Shown here one piece after another: positions 1 to 10,078 of a stretch of 62,000 bases of DNA. Source of the stretch: Cryptomeria japonica. Lineage: Eukaryota; Streptophyta; Pinopsida; Cupressales; Cupressaceae. The DNA lies in assembly GCF_030272615.1 (NCBI RefSeq), contig NC_081414.1, positions 305,571,664 to 305,633,663 of the forward strand, written 5' to 3'. The position numbers were made by a program, and so were the translations under genes. The number at the start of each line of letters is the position of its first letter. Within the stretch, counting starts at the first letter, position 1. The notes below the pieces were generated by a model. That model worked only from the letters and a program-made list of their open reading frames with translations. It was not told the DNA's origin and ran no database searches.

Positions 1-1107
1 CCATTCATCAAGCATTTCAAGTTGTTGAAGGCATTGTTCTCGATAAAAATCATCATTGACTATACCCTTAAGAGAAATTATTAGTGAAGGAATCTCTAGC
101 TCTAAAGGTATAATAGCATCAACACCATAAACAAGATTGTAGGGGGTAGTACTCATAGCTATGCACACACTTGTTTGATAAGCCTAAAGAGCATAAGTCA
201 ATTGGGTGTGCTAGTCCTTACCATGTTTATGTATAATCTTATGAAGAATTAGTTCAATAATTTTATTAGAGGACTCAACCTGGCCATTAGATTGAGGGTA
301 ATATGTAGAAAAGCGATGTTGAATATTGTATTTTTTGAGAAACTTCTTCACATTTTTGTTCTTAAATGAAGTACCATTGTCAGAAACCAAAGTGGAAGAA
401 ATTCCAAAATCAAGCAATGATATTATCCAATATAAATTGACTAATTACTTCAGCAATAGTGGATCAAAGAGGAATTGCTTCTACCCACTTCATAAAAGAA
501 TCTGTAGCATTTATAATGAAAGTATGTGCTTGGATGAGGGAGGATATTTTTTTCCAATAAGATCCAAGCCCCACATTGAAAAGGGCCAAGAGGCCACTTG
601 TGACTTAAGTTATTGTGCAAGAACATGAATGAAATTTTTGTATTGCTAACACCGATGACATTTTTTAACAAACACAAAGGAGTCTTTCTCCATGGTCTTA
701 CAATAATAGCCCATTTATAGAAACCTTTGAAGTAAAGTTTTACCTCCAAAATTCCCCCTGCAAGAACCTGAATGTGTTTCCTCCAGAGCAATCGAGATTT
801 CTATTTTGTTGAGAAAACAAAGAAGAAAACCATTATAACCCCTTCTATAAAGGACATTAGAAAGGATAATGTATCTTCTGGCTAACTTATGGATTCTAGC
901 TCTAGCATTTTTACTTGTAAAATCTAGAAATGTATCGTCGATCAAATATCTTAAGATATGCAAGTACCATTTGTTAGAATCTATGGTATAGCAATAAGTC
1001 ACATTACTAGGGTTATCAAAAATAGCCAGAGAAGAAAGGTTATGAATAACAAATTCAAGATCTATTGTTGGATTCTCTAAGGATACAAGGGAAGCAAGAC
1101 AAGCCAT
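1..1107 (-). pseudogene. Ty3/gypsy integrase remnant
   Basis: Integrase inserts the element cDNA into the genome. On the minus strand the N-terminal zinc-binding part is read near 830-660 (His near HSGSCRG, Cys pair in CHRCQQ). The core begins near 570 with GLDLIGK (first catalytic Asp), continues with VSDNGTSF (second Asp) near 390 and NGQVESSNK (catalytic Glu) near 300. The three catalytic residues are therefore still visible, but spread over different frames with several stops. The C-terminal part lies outside the window. It follows the second RNase H directly, as in Tat-type gypsy elements. Confidence 0.85.
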
Positions 1108-1124
1108 TGCACTAGCATGTCGAT

Positions 1125-1480
1125 TATCCTTTGAGGAACATGCTCCATTACATAGGAATCAAATTTTTGTAACAAGGATAAGGCCAAATTGTGATATTGT
1201 GATAATTTATCTTGTTTACCTTGATAAACTCTTTCAACTTGTCCAATGATTAATTGAGAGTCACCATAGATGTGTATTTACTTAACATTCAAGGCCAAAG
1301 CCACTCGAAGACCAACGATAAGGGCCTCACACTCGAAAATGTTATTAGTACATGAGAAATTAAGACTATAAGATAGGGGAATAGGTTTTTTATTAGGAGG
1401 AAATAGAATAACACTTGCCCCCGAGCTTGTACGACACCTAGAGCCATCAAAGTAAAACTCTCAAGTTTTGTCAATCTCAA
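1125..1480 (-). pseudogene. Second (archaeal-type) RNase H of the gypsy pol
   Basis: This domain cuts RNA in RNA-DNA hybrids; a second copy is typical of the Tat lineage. On the minus strand I read EFYFDGSRCRTSSGASV (first Asp), then FECEALIVGLRVAL (Glu), IYGDSQLIIGQV (Asp) and, after a frameshift near 1107, a segment ending in MACLASL. A TGA stands immediately before EFYFDGS, where this family usually has Trp, and a TAA follows the VALALNVK segment. Its position between RNase H and integrase matches the usual Tat order and contrasts with the plus-strand element at 50800-51360. Confidence 0.75.
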
Positions 1481-2060
1481 TAGGAAGAAAAAACTCATCA
1501 GAAAAGGATTCTTGATTAGGTAGCATGAGAGGTGAAGAATCATCTACTAATTGACTAGTCAATGCTTGTCCTTTAAGTTCTTTTTTAGAAGAAAATTTAA
1601 GATCAAACTCAGTTAACATCATAAACCACTTCGCTAGACATCCTGAAAGATTTGTCTTAGAGAAAAGATGCTTCAAAGGATCGAATTCGATGATAACATG
1701 AACCTCAACATTCAAGAGGTAATGCCTCAACTTTTGCATTGCAAAAACAACAACAAGACATTGCCTTTCTATTGCAGTACAATGAACTTCATAATCAAGA
1801 AAAGTACAACTTATATGATAAATCAAACATTCTTTACCATCACTATTACGTTATGCCAATAGAGCTGCATGAGCATGGGGAGAAGCAATTAAGTATAGAA
1901 GAAATGGTTTAGTTGGGTCATATGGTTGCAAGATAGGAGGATTGGCCAAATAAGATTTTAAATCTTCAAAGGCTTGATGACAATCCTCATTCCATTGAAA
2001 GGTGATGTTTTTCTTGAGCAATTGAGTAAAGGGAAAGGTTTGATCCACAATTTGTGACAC
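1481..2060 (-). pseudogene. Gypsy RNase H remnant
   Basis: The minus strand encodes segments typical of the Ty3/gypsy RNase H and its connection: FQWNEDCHQAFEDLKSYL, then PTKPFLLYLIASPHAHAALL, then CTAIERQCLVVVFAMQKLRHYL and a tether ending in the GQALTSQLVDD segment. It lies in frame-shifted pieces downstream of reverse transcriptase. The expected catalytic Asp in the F-x-LYxxAS segment is Ile/Ala here, so the enzyme would be inactive even without frameshifts. Confidence 0.8.
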
Positions 2061-3001
2061 AAACCTATGAATAGCTTATATCTTTCCTTGCAAACTTCTC
2101 AATTGGGAAATATTTTTAGGAGGTGGCTTTATTAAAAATGGCATCTATATTTTTTCGTATCCACCTCAATACCATGATGCGAAACTATGAACCCTAATAG
2201 TTTTTCACTATCCACACCAAAAACACACTTTCAGGGGTTCAAGTGCATGTTGTATATAAGAATTTTCTCAAATACTTGATGAAGGATCTTAACATGGTCT
2301 CAATGGAGTATGGACTTAGCTAAGATTTAATGCATGTAGTCATGAAAGATAAGAGTCATAACACATTGGAAAGTAACATCTACATTCTTCAATCCAAAAG
2401 GCATTACAATCCAACAAAACATACCCCAAGGAGTAGTGAAGGCAATTTTAAATTCATCTTGAGGATTAATGAAGATTTGATTATATCTTGAGAAACCATC
2501 CATAAAAGACAACAAGGCATGTCCAGTGGTAGAAAATACTATCATATCAATGTTGGGAAGCAGATAATCATCCTTTAAGGAAGCCTTTTTGAGATCTCAA
2601 AAATCAGTGCACATCCTAATCTTGTGATTAGGTTTAGCCACAATGACAATATTCAAAATCCAAGGAGGGTAGTCAATAGGGTGAATGAATCTTGCATCCA
2701 ATAATTTCTCAACAGCTTTGACAAGCAAAGCTATTTTGGGATTTGTTTTTCTAATATTTTGCTTCATGGGTTTAGCATCAAGAATTAGAACAATATTATA
2801 AGTGACAATCTTAGGATCAATGTTAGGAATGTCAAAGTATATCCAAGAAAATATTTCATGGAACTTGTGTAATAAATCCAAATATTCCTTTTTTTCCTCA
2901 TCAGTAAGACATTTCCCCACCTTTATAATCGTGTCTTTGTTACAAGAATCCATCTTTAATCCCTTGTTCTTGAGCACCACAACCATTGCCATTATATCCA
3001 C
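2061..3001 (-). pseudogene. Gypsy reverse transcriptase remnant lacking the catalytic box
   Basis: The N-terminal linker reads LTDEEKKEYLDLLHKFHEIF followed by the DAKPMKQNIRKTNP segment, and the palm begins with an IHPIDYPPW-type motif and KIRMCTDF. A second open segment (2545-2327) gives FMDGFSRYNQIFI, FKIAFTTPWG and CWIVMPFGLKN. Downstream, GFIVSHHGIEVD is readable near 2170. The Y-x-D-D catalytic box expected between HDYMH and ILAKS (near 2325) is absent and appears deleted. Several stops and frame changes separate the parts. Confidence 0.85.
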
Positions 3002-3540
3002 TCTTAACTAAGATATGGAAACCAAGACCATAAAGGTTAGCCATTTCAGTGAGAGAAGGAGTTTTTCATAAGTTTGAATGTCAAAACAGTTGAGGTAGGA
3101 ATAGGTGAAGACTTATAATTAGAAGTAGCCACAAAGTTGTTACTTAATGGCTTAGACAAAGTGGGTTGTTTTTTTGGTTCATCCTTGTCTTCCTTATTTT
3201 AAAACTTAGGCTCCCTTGGAGGGATTATATATTAACCTACAAAAGTAGGGTTAAATTCCAAGGACCCCCAATCATCATTTGAGAGTACCTTCTCAGGGGA
3301 AAAGACATCTTCGTGAGGAGATTCAGATTGAGAAGAATCTTTTTTAGGAATTTTGGGATCATTTGGAGGAATAGGATTGGTAGAGGGGAAAGTGATACTA
3401 GAAGGAGAAGGGATGTCAGAAACAGTTGGAGAAGAACTAATGAAGGAGAAGAATTATCTGCATTGACCTGACCTGCCAGTTTCCCTCATGAATTTTCAAT
3501 TATAGTGCAAAGTTCTTCACGAAGGACACCACCACATCAT
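3002..3540 (-). other. Pol N-terminal linker or gag-pol spacer, degenerate
   Basis: The minus strand here has a Ser/Pro-rich reading with the short acidic stretch DDWGSLEFNPTF near 3280-3240 and many stops. It is continuous with the RT linker at 3001 and probably belongs to the same gypsy element (region between protease and RT). No aspartic protease motif could be read. It ends against the DRM-like fragment. Confidence 0.4.
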
Positions 3541-3900
3541 CTAGAGTCTATGCTTCAATTTTTTTCTTTGATCCCATGGAGGCCAATAGTCCTTTGTCTA
3601 AAGAAGTGCTTCTTGAATAGTCATGGGGGGGAGAGGTAAAGCTTGAAATCACCCTTCTATTGGGAGATTCTGTACATAATCTCTTGGTCTTCTAAAAGCT
3701 GAAAATTACTTCGAGTCCACCAACTTTGGATCCACACTATAGAAATTTTTGGATATTGACTTCCAAATATCCTTTAGTGCAAAAGCATCATTCTTATAAT
3801 AGAAAAAAGGTGCTCCTTGCATGAACACATTGATTTCCTCCAAGCATGGCCCAATAGGTTTTGCAAGAACTACAAAACCAGTTAGTCCCTCTGGACATAA
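3541..3900 (-). pseudogene. DRM-type (domains rearranged) DNA methyltransferase fragment
   Basis: DRM proteins are the plant de novo cytosine methyltransferases of RNA-directed DNA methylation (DRM3 is a catalytically inactive relative). One minus-strand frame from 3900 to about 3550 reads APFFYYKNDAFALKDIWKSI, then NFYSVDPKLVDSK, stop, then DYVQNLPIEG, stop, LPLPPMTIQEALL, stop, TKDYWPPWDQRKKL. The order PxFYYxN, W..IS..FY...P..VDSK, Y..NLPIE, LPLPP.TI.EAL and WP.WD.R is that of the conserved block at the start of the DRM catalytic half. Three in-frame stops make it a pseudogene. No methyltransferase catalytic motif or UBA domain is readable. It abuts the gypsy pol on the same strand. The match is from memory, without a search. 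Confidence 0.7.
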
Positions 3901-4473
3901 ATTAGAGACATCACATCACACACTCCACACATTGTTTGTTTGTATTGCATACTCTCTATATATTTATCACCCTTAAACACTTTCCTCTACTTTTCTCCAA
4001 TTGCTCTCTTCTAGGCAGCTGATGAGCTTGTTTCCAGGTCATTCAAGATAATGCCTGCTTGCTTTCTTTTACGAAATTTGCTTGCACATGACTCTCCAGC
4101 TTGTATGTTCTTCTTCCGTACAGATATAAATTTTAATTCACGCTTAGATAATAATTAAATAAAATAAACATTTGTAATGAAAATATTTAGTCATTTGATG
4201 TTACATATTATCTAAAGGAAAGATCCTAGACAATTCTTGGAGAAAGGAAACATCATTGATAATCATTTTTTGCAAATAACACTAAATAAAATAAATAAAA
4301 AATGTTTCATGTAATTTTTAAAAGTAGAACTCATTCAATGCTTTCATGCACTGACGACAAAGCCGTCTGACCCACACCATTATCTATAATAGAACAAATC
4401 AATATAATAAGCTATTATAAAGAATATATACAAAAATATGAAAGAACATTAAATTACCATTACAAACCCATCA
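3901..4473. other. Intergenic; possible upstream piece of the DRM fragment
   Basis: A short minus-strand open stretch at 4011-4141 encodes a basic segment (KFRKRKQAGII) ending in a Ser/Ala-rich tail. It could be linker sequence of the same methyltransferase gene, but I cannot show this. The rest is AT-rich with no recognisable gene. Confidence 0.25.
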
Positions 4474-5386
4474 TTTCAAATGAAAGGTGAATCCATCATC
4501 ATTTAGATGGTATAGTGTTTGGAAGAAGGGTATATGAGAAACCCTACTTTTAATGGTTTGTGAGAGGCTAAATAAGGGATTTTGCATCTAAGAAGGTTAA
4601 AACTTGTAAATAATTGCATTTCCTTAGTTTTGAATCATATACTTTCCAAAGCAACCTTTTGATAGTAGATTATGTGTACCATCCTAATCCAAAAAGCATT
4701 CATTTTGTCTACATCCGATAGTCATTGCTAAAATTAGTTTAAAGTGGATTCATTTAGGGACCTTTCATAAAATATTCTCAACTTACACATCATAAAAGGA
4801 TCTTAAAATATTCATTGTTTATAATGATAAGAATTTGGTTGTTCCATACACCTTCCTTTACTATTTTAAAAATATCATCGACCAAAATATTGTGGAGCAG
4901 TAGTATGGAGTGCATTTCATCAATTTTGTGCCTAAATATTTCATCATACCACTTTCTTTTCAAAGGTGACTGATCGATTGTGGTGTTTGGGTAATGCATT
5001 CCAAATAGATACAGTTGCATACCATTTATCTATATTGATTAAAGACTTATCCTAATGGCATTAAATTAAAGTTCTTTCTCTATTTTCTGGTGATCTCTGG
5101 AGTAGAGGATGCTTTGCATCGACCTGGGATACATTTAACTTGTGTTGTATCTATGGAAATATGTATCCTAGGATGATGCAATGCAACCTCTACCCCACCA
5201 ATACTAGATAGAGGAGAAAGTACTTTAATTTAAAACCATCAGGATAAAATGCTTTCAAGACATATATTAGGTATAAAAGGAAGCCTACCCTATCATTTGA
5301 AGGGGTCTTCCTACAATTCAAGTTATCTGTTAATTATAAAATCAATTCAATTCGAAGTGAACAGGCAATCAAGCATTGAAGGAGAA
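4474..5386 (+). repeat. Outer direct repeat, copy 1 (~910 bp)
   Basis: This segment recurs in the same orientation at 9139-10066, with roughly 93% identity by eye. Both copies hold the same minus-strand open stretch of about 76 codons (5020-4790; starts MQLYLFGMHYP), which I do not recognise, a long foldback hairpin, and a TATA-like site (tataaaagg near 5272). The two copies bracket about 3.75 kb that contains the inverted PPR copies. They could be LTRs of an unknown element, since both end in CA and have a TATA-like box, but no primer site or polypurine tract adjoins them. Confidence 0.8.
5041..5261. repeat. Long foldback hairpin inside the direct repeat, copy 1
   Basis: The arm 5041-5134 pairs imperfectly with 5161-5261 across a ~26-nt loop. 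Near the loop, gatgctttgcatcgacct is answered by the complement of aggatgatgcaatgcaacc, and gatacat by atgtatc. Further out, ttaaattaaagt..ctttctc pairs with gagaaagtactttaattt. The stem is about 95 bp with mismatches, resembling a MITE-type foldback or an evolutionarily young miRNA-like precursor. Confidence 0.7.
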
Positions 5387-5479
5387 TTCAAGTTGGTGCA
5401 GGTGCATTTGGAAGACTAAAGGACTCAATGAAGCCATTAAAGACTTTTGAAGGTCTTAGGAGTGAAGAGCCAATAAATT

Positions 5480-6195
5480 ATGACGTCTTAAGGGGCCAAC
5501 CTTAAACAACACACACTAAGCTTTGACTTCTTAGGTGTGTTGTGGGCCCATTCCTTCCCTTGACGTCCCTTCCCATCCATTTCCCTTAAAAAGACAATCG
5601 CCATTAGCATTTTAATTCAAATAGTGTTCCCACGTTTGACTGCATAGAACAAAGCAAATGGCATAAGAAACTCTCATCTACCTCGCAGCTGTCATAGAAT
5701 AACTCCTCGAGGAGATATTCTCATGACCTTTCCTACTTTATGTTGTCGATGAAAGACATAAGCATCCTCACAATGCAGTCAATGCAACAAATAGATTTCC
5801 ATTTTGATCAGTTTTATTTTCCAACGTACTCTCTACCTGTGCCAAAATGGGAGCTTTGGAACAAAGTATGGGCTTCCATCAAAGCAGAAGGTAAGGGCAA
5901 TTAATATTAGATAATTACGGTTGAAAATGCTCTATTTGACATGTTTGGAAAATGTGGAAGTATAGACATGAAAGCGCATGAACTGTTTGGTCAGATGCAT
6001 CAAAGAAATGTGATCTAATGGAATGCTATGATTGTAGGATATGCACAAAATGTGTTTGAAATGGATTTAGAAACTTCCAACCAAATGTGATTAGTGAGTA
6101 TAGATGTTGTAGTGCAACTGCCCAGGTACACATGCATGCAAAATGTGTAAGCTTAGATAAGGCACATGAACTGTTTGACATAATGCCTCAAAGAT
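5480..6195 (+). repeat. Inner inverted repeat, left arm (PPR-derived)
   Basis: This arm is the reverse complement of 8222-9050, about 90% identical where they align. The outer ends share the acacacactaag / cttagtgtgtg sequence and the gggcccattcc block. The left arm lacks about 140 bp present in the right arm. It contains the PPR pseudogene at 5829-6215. Confidence 0.8.
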
Positions 6196-6215
6196 CACCC
6201 AATATCCAATGACGA
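5829..6215 (+). pseudogene. PPR protein pseudogene fragment (PLS type)
   Basis: PPR proteins are organellar RNA-binding proteins, a very large family in land plants. In the plus direction one frame reads VLSTCAKMGALEQSMGFHQS near 5837-5895. After a frame change come DMFGKCGSIDMKAHELFGQM and NAMIVGYAQN, then HAKCVSLDKAHELFDIMPQR near 6130-6195. These are textbook plant PPR phrases (xYAKCGSIxxAxELFDxMPxRNV, WNAMIxGYAQN). Stops after NVI, frameshifts and an internal deletion make it non-functional. The sequence before it may be the 5' part of the source gene. A near copy lies inverted at 8225-8705. Confidence 0.85.
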
Positions 6216-8221
6216 TTGTGAGAAAGAAAACATCAAATTTTTGAGAATCTTAAATATTTATTTATTCATCACTATAAATCTATTATGATTTTAGTCTCAA
6301 TATTGTAGAAATTTATTCTATTATGAATACAATATTTAGGGATGTAATCTTTATATATATTTTTTAATTAGGAAAAGGTCCTAATAGAATCCCCAACTAA
6401 TTAATCTAGAGAAAGATACCACTAAAGAAAGAAATTCAATCCTCACCACTATGGTCTTGAAGGCTTTTAAGACACTTGGATTCCTATTTTGGCCTGCTTT
6501 TCCTTGACCCTATGTAAAGATAGTAAACTAGTTTGAGAGAATCTATTGGGTGGGAAATTGTGTATGGTTGCAATTATTTTCATGCATGGAAAGTGATTTA
6601 AAGTTTGGACCAATAGAGGATAAGTATTTCTTGAACCTTCGAGGACATGTGTAGAGCACCGCATGGATGTTTCTCCATTATTGAACTCTCTGAATATGTA
6701 AGTAAATTATTTTTGGTTGATGATACAGTAAGTGTGGTATTTGTCTTTTCGATACGTTGTGGATAATATTAATCAAATATGGAATTTTTTTGATGCTATA
6801 TACACTATGTTTTGGATTGAATTTAGGTAAGAAAAGAGGTAATGGAAGAATAAAAGAGGTACACAAAGGAAGAAGAGTGAAATAGGTGGTTTGGGATGGA
6901 GGTTACAAGTATACGATAATTCGTATGGATAATTTATTGTCTATAAAAATGGTAGAAAAGAGGTGCAAAATCCTAGGGTTTAAGGCAGTCTAGAGAAATA
7001 ATTAATATTAAATAATATAGAATACACACACACACATCCTCTTACAAAAAATAAAATCAATTTTCAAAGAGGCAAATAAGCTATCACAACTTCAATATGA
7101 ATGAATGCCTCATCTACAGAAGCAAAAGGTACCTCTAATGGTTTCAAAAATTTGTCAAAATAGTTATGATATACCAAATAATCAAGTGGAATATCCTTTA
7201 GGTAACTAATATTATCTTCAAACTATTTATTTTGGTTTTCATCATATATGGACCTAATTGCTCCACCTTTAGGAGATAACTATAGGAGATAATTTATTAC
7301 ATTTAAAAGTCCATCATAAATAAATAAATTATACATGCTATGTGAATGTTTACTATCACAAATTGATTTTAATTCATTTATCTACATGAATACACTCTTT
7401 ATTTATTATTTATAGGAATGGAGCACTCACATGGGCAAACAAAATGCTAGGTTTGAGAAAAATAGTTAAGAGATTGGATATATTTTTTTATATTTTCCAA
7501 ATGGCTTGAGTATAATGATAATATAATTTTTATAATAGGTTTATATCACTTTCCTTTGACTTGGTCATGGAAGATCATCTAAACCCCAAATGCACCTTCA
7601 TCTTTAAAAACATGTAGTTTAAGGTCAGTCATTCATATCTATCTTATCAAACATTAGAGGAGTGAGCTTCTAAAAGTAAGAAGTACCAAGATGCGTGCTC
7701 TAGTAAAAATTTTGTAGTCCGAAATATCCATAAAATTTGGAACAATAATACAATTTTTTAATAATATTTAATTGTAAAAGAAAGGATTAAAATGGAACTA
7801 AACACTCTAAATAAATTAATCAGGGTTAAAGGGATAAACTAGGATCAATTCATGAAGGCAAGATCTGTTATCTCAAAATTAATAGATACATGCAAGAAAA
7901 GAAATATTAAATCTAGAGATAAAATTATTGAAAAATTTAGCTAGCTAAAAGTGAAAAGAACATAAAAAATTTTCACAACTTAACCAAGAAAATAAGAAGC
8001 TAAAATAATTCTATCAAATGCCATAGAGGAGAATCTCTCACTAATTATAGAAGAGAATCTCTCACTAATTCTAAACTCATTAAGATTGAATCAATGTTCT
8101 TTTAAGAGGATTGAAACATGTAGGAACAAATAGAATTCTTATAGTTCATTCCCTTATTAAGTGAATATAGTCGAATCTTAATGGAGATTGAAAAATGCAT
8201 TCCAGGAGAACAATTATCTTT
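6216..8221. other. AT-rich spacer between the inverted PPR copies
   Basis: No coding sequence, RNA gene or known element is recognisable. A short CA microsatellite lies near 7022-7036, and a local duplication of gagaatctctcactaatt lies at 8030-8062. If the flanking inverted copies were transcribed together, this would be the loop. Confidence 0.5.
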
Positions 8222-9050
8222 GAGGTATTATGTTAAACAGTTCATGTGCCTTGTCTAAGTTTACACATTTTGCATACATGTCTACCTGGGAAGTTGTGCT
8301 ACAACATCTCTATGATGGATGTTCGTACCCTACTCCAAAGCTCTCATTTCGCACAAACTAGAAGAATGCTGGCAAAGGTTGTAGAGGGTAAAGGCTGCTG
8401 GCCATTGTAGGGTCTGACTTTATACCCACCGATCAGATTTCGTTGGAATTTTGTAAATCCATTTCAACAAACATTGTTTGTACGTATCCTTCAATCATAG
8501 CATTTCATTAGACCACATTTCTTTGAGGCATCTGACCAAATAGTTCATGCCCTTTGTCTATACTTCCACATTTTCTAAACATGTCAAGAAAAGCATTTCC
8601 AACTATAAGCATTTGATATTAATTTCCCTTACCTTCTGCTTTGATGGAAGCCCATACTCTGTTCCAAAGCTCCCATTTTGACACAAGCAGAGAGTATGTT
8701 GGCAAATAAAACTGATTGAAATGGAAATCTGTTTGTTGTATCGACTGTATTGTGAGGACGCTTATGCCTTTCATCCACTGCATAAAGTGAGAAAGGACAT
8801 GATAATATCTCAATGGGGAGGTATTCTATGACAGCTGCGAGGTAGAAAAGAGTTTCCTATGCCATTTGCTTTGTTCTATGCAATCAAACACGGGAACACT
8901 GTTTGAATTCAAATGATAATGGGGATTGTGTTTTGATGGAAATGGATGGAAAAGGACATCAAGGGAAGGAATGGGCCCACAACACACCTAAGCAGTCAAA
9001 GCTTAGTGTGTGCTATTTAAGCCAACCCATCTTAAGGTCCATTATGCCGA
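8222..9050 (-). repeat. Inner inverted repeat, right arm (PPR-derived)
   Basis: Reverse-complement partner of 5480-6195, including the shared stretch around the tgggcttccatcaaagcag motif and the gggcccattcc block near 8970. It is slightly longer and retains PPR sequence that is deleted from the left arm. Confidence 0.8.
8225..8705 (-). pseudogene. PPR protein pseudogene fragment, inverted copy
   Basis: On the minus strand the readable order is a KMGALEQ-type segment near 8660, then FLDMFRKCGSIDKGHELFGQ and NAMIEGYVQT, then GIKSDPTMASSLYPLQ near 8415. After that come VDMYAKCVNLDKAHELF near 8280 and SWNAFF near 8205. These match successive plant PPR repeats. TAA and TGA codons follow NVV, and further stops follow. 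It keeps the D-P-T-x-x-S-x-L motif region missing from the left copy, so it is the more complete relic of the shared source gene. Confidence 0.85.
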
Positions 9051-9138
9051 ATGTAAGAGTGAGAAATTGCTTGCTAAGGAGAAGCAGTACCAAATCCACC
9101 TTAAGGAGGGGCACATTTTATGATTGACAGTGTTTAGA

Positions 9139-10066
9139 CATTTCAAATGAAAGGTGAATCCATCATCATTTGGATGGTATAGTGTTTGGAAGAAGGGTAT
9201 ATGAGAAACCCTACTTTTAAGGGTTTGTGAGAGGCTAAATAAGGGATTTTACATCTAAGAAGGTTAAAAGTTGTAAATAATTGCATTTCCTTAGTTTTGA
9301 ATCATATACTTTCTAAAGTAACCTTTTGATAGTAGATTCTGTGTACCATCCGAATCCAAAAAGCATTCATTTTGTCTACATTCGATAGTCATTGCTAAAA
9401 TCAATTTAAAGTGTATTCATTTAGGGACCTTTCATAAAATATTCTCAACTTACACATCATAAAAGGATCTTAAAATATTCATTGTTTATAATTATAAGAA
9501 TTCGGTTGTTCCATACACCTTCCTTTACTATTTTAAAAATATCATCGATCAAAATATTGTGCAGTAGTAGTATGGAGTACATTTCATCTAATTTATGCCT
9601 AAATATTTCATCATACCACTTTCTTTTCAAAGGTGATTGATCGATTGCGGTGTCTGGGTAATGCATTCCAAATAGATACAGTTGCATACTATTTATCTAT
9701 ATTGATTAAAGACTTTTATCCTAATGGCATTAAATTAAAGTTCTTTCTCTATTTTCTGGTGATCTATTGAGCAAAGGTTGCTTTGCATCGACCTAAGATA
9801 CATTTAACTTGTGTTGTATCTATGGAAATATGTATCCTAGGATGATGCAATGCAACCTCAGCTCCACCAATACCAGATAGAAGAGAAAGTACTTTAATTT
9901 AAATCCATCACGATAAAATGCTTTCAAGACATATATTAGGTATAAAAGGAAGCCTACCATGTCATTTGAAGGGGTTTACCTACAATTCAAGTGATCTCTT
10001 AATTATAAAATCAATTCAATTCCAAGTGAATAGGCAATGAAGAATTCATCAAGAATTGAAGGAGAA
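9139..10066 (+). repeat. Outer direct repeat, copy 2
   Basis: Second copy of 4474-5386, carrying the same unrecognised minus-strand open stretch (9687-9457, same MQLYLFGMHYP start), the foldback hairpin and the tataaaagg site near 9949. A small insertion near 10040 distinguishes it from copy 1. It starts about 90 bp after the right inverted arm ends. Confidence 0.8.
9710..9930. repeat. Long foldback hairpin inside the direct repeat, copy 2
   Basis: Left arm about 9710-9803, right arm about 9830-9930. It has the same fold as 5041-5261, with independent substitutions in the loop-distal stem (gagcaaaggttgc opposite the complement of gcaacctcagctc). The loop-proximal core (ttgcatc / gatgcaa, gatacat / atgtatc) is preserved. 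Confidence 0.65.
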
Positions 10067-10078
10067 ATCAATATTGAA

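Larger units (their letters stand above)
1..3010 (-). mobile_element. Ty3/gypsy (Tat-like, dual RNase H) pol remnant, cut by window edge
   Basis: Reading the minus strand from 3001 downward, the domains come in the order reverse transcriptase, RNase H, a second RNase H, then integrase, which continues past base 1. The second RNase H between the usual RNase H and integrase is the hallmark of the plant Tat/Ogre-type Ty3/gypsy lineage. Every domain is broken by stops or frameshifts, so the element is long dead. No LTR, primer site or polypurine tract lies inside the window for this copy. The DRM-like fragment at 3541-3900 sits where gag-protease would be expected, so the 5' half is lost or replaced. 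Confidence 0.85.

Noticed and set aside
4790-5020. 76-codon minus-strand frame repeated at 9457-9687, considered as a small conserved gene
   Set aside because: Both copies belong to a recent direct repeat, so similarity is expected. No motif, and no evidence of selection can be read from two copies.
7020-7036. CA microsatellite, considered as a notable repeat
   Set aside because: Too short and common to be informative.
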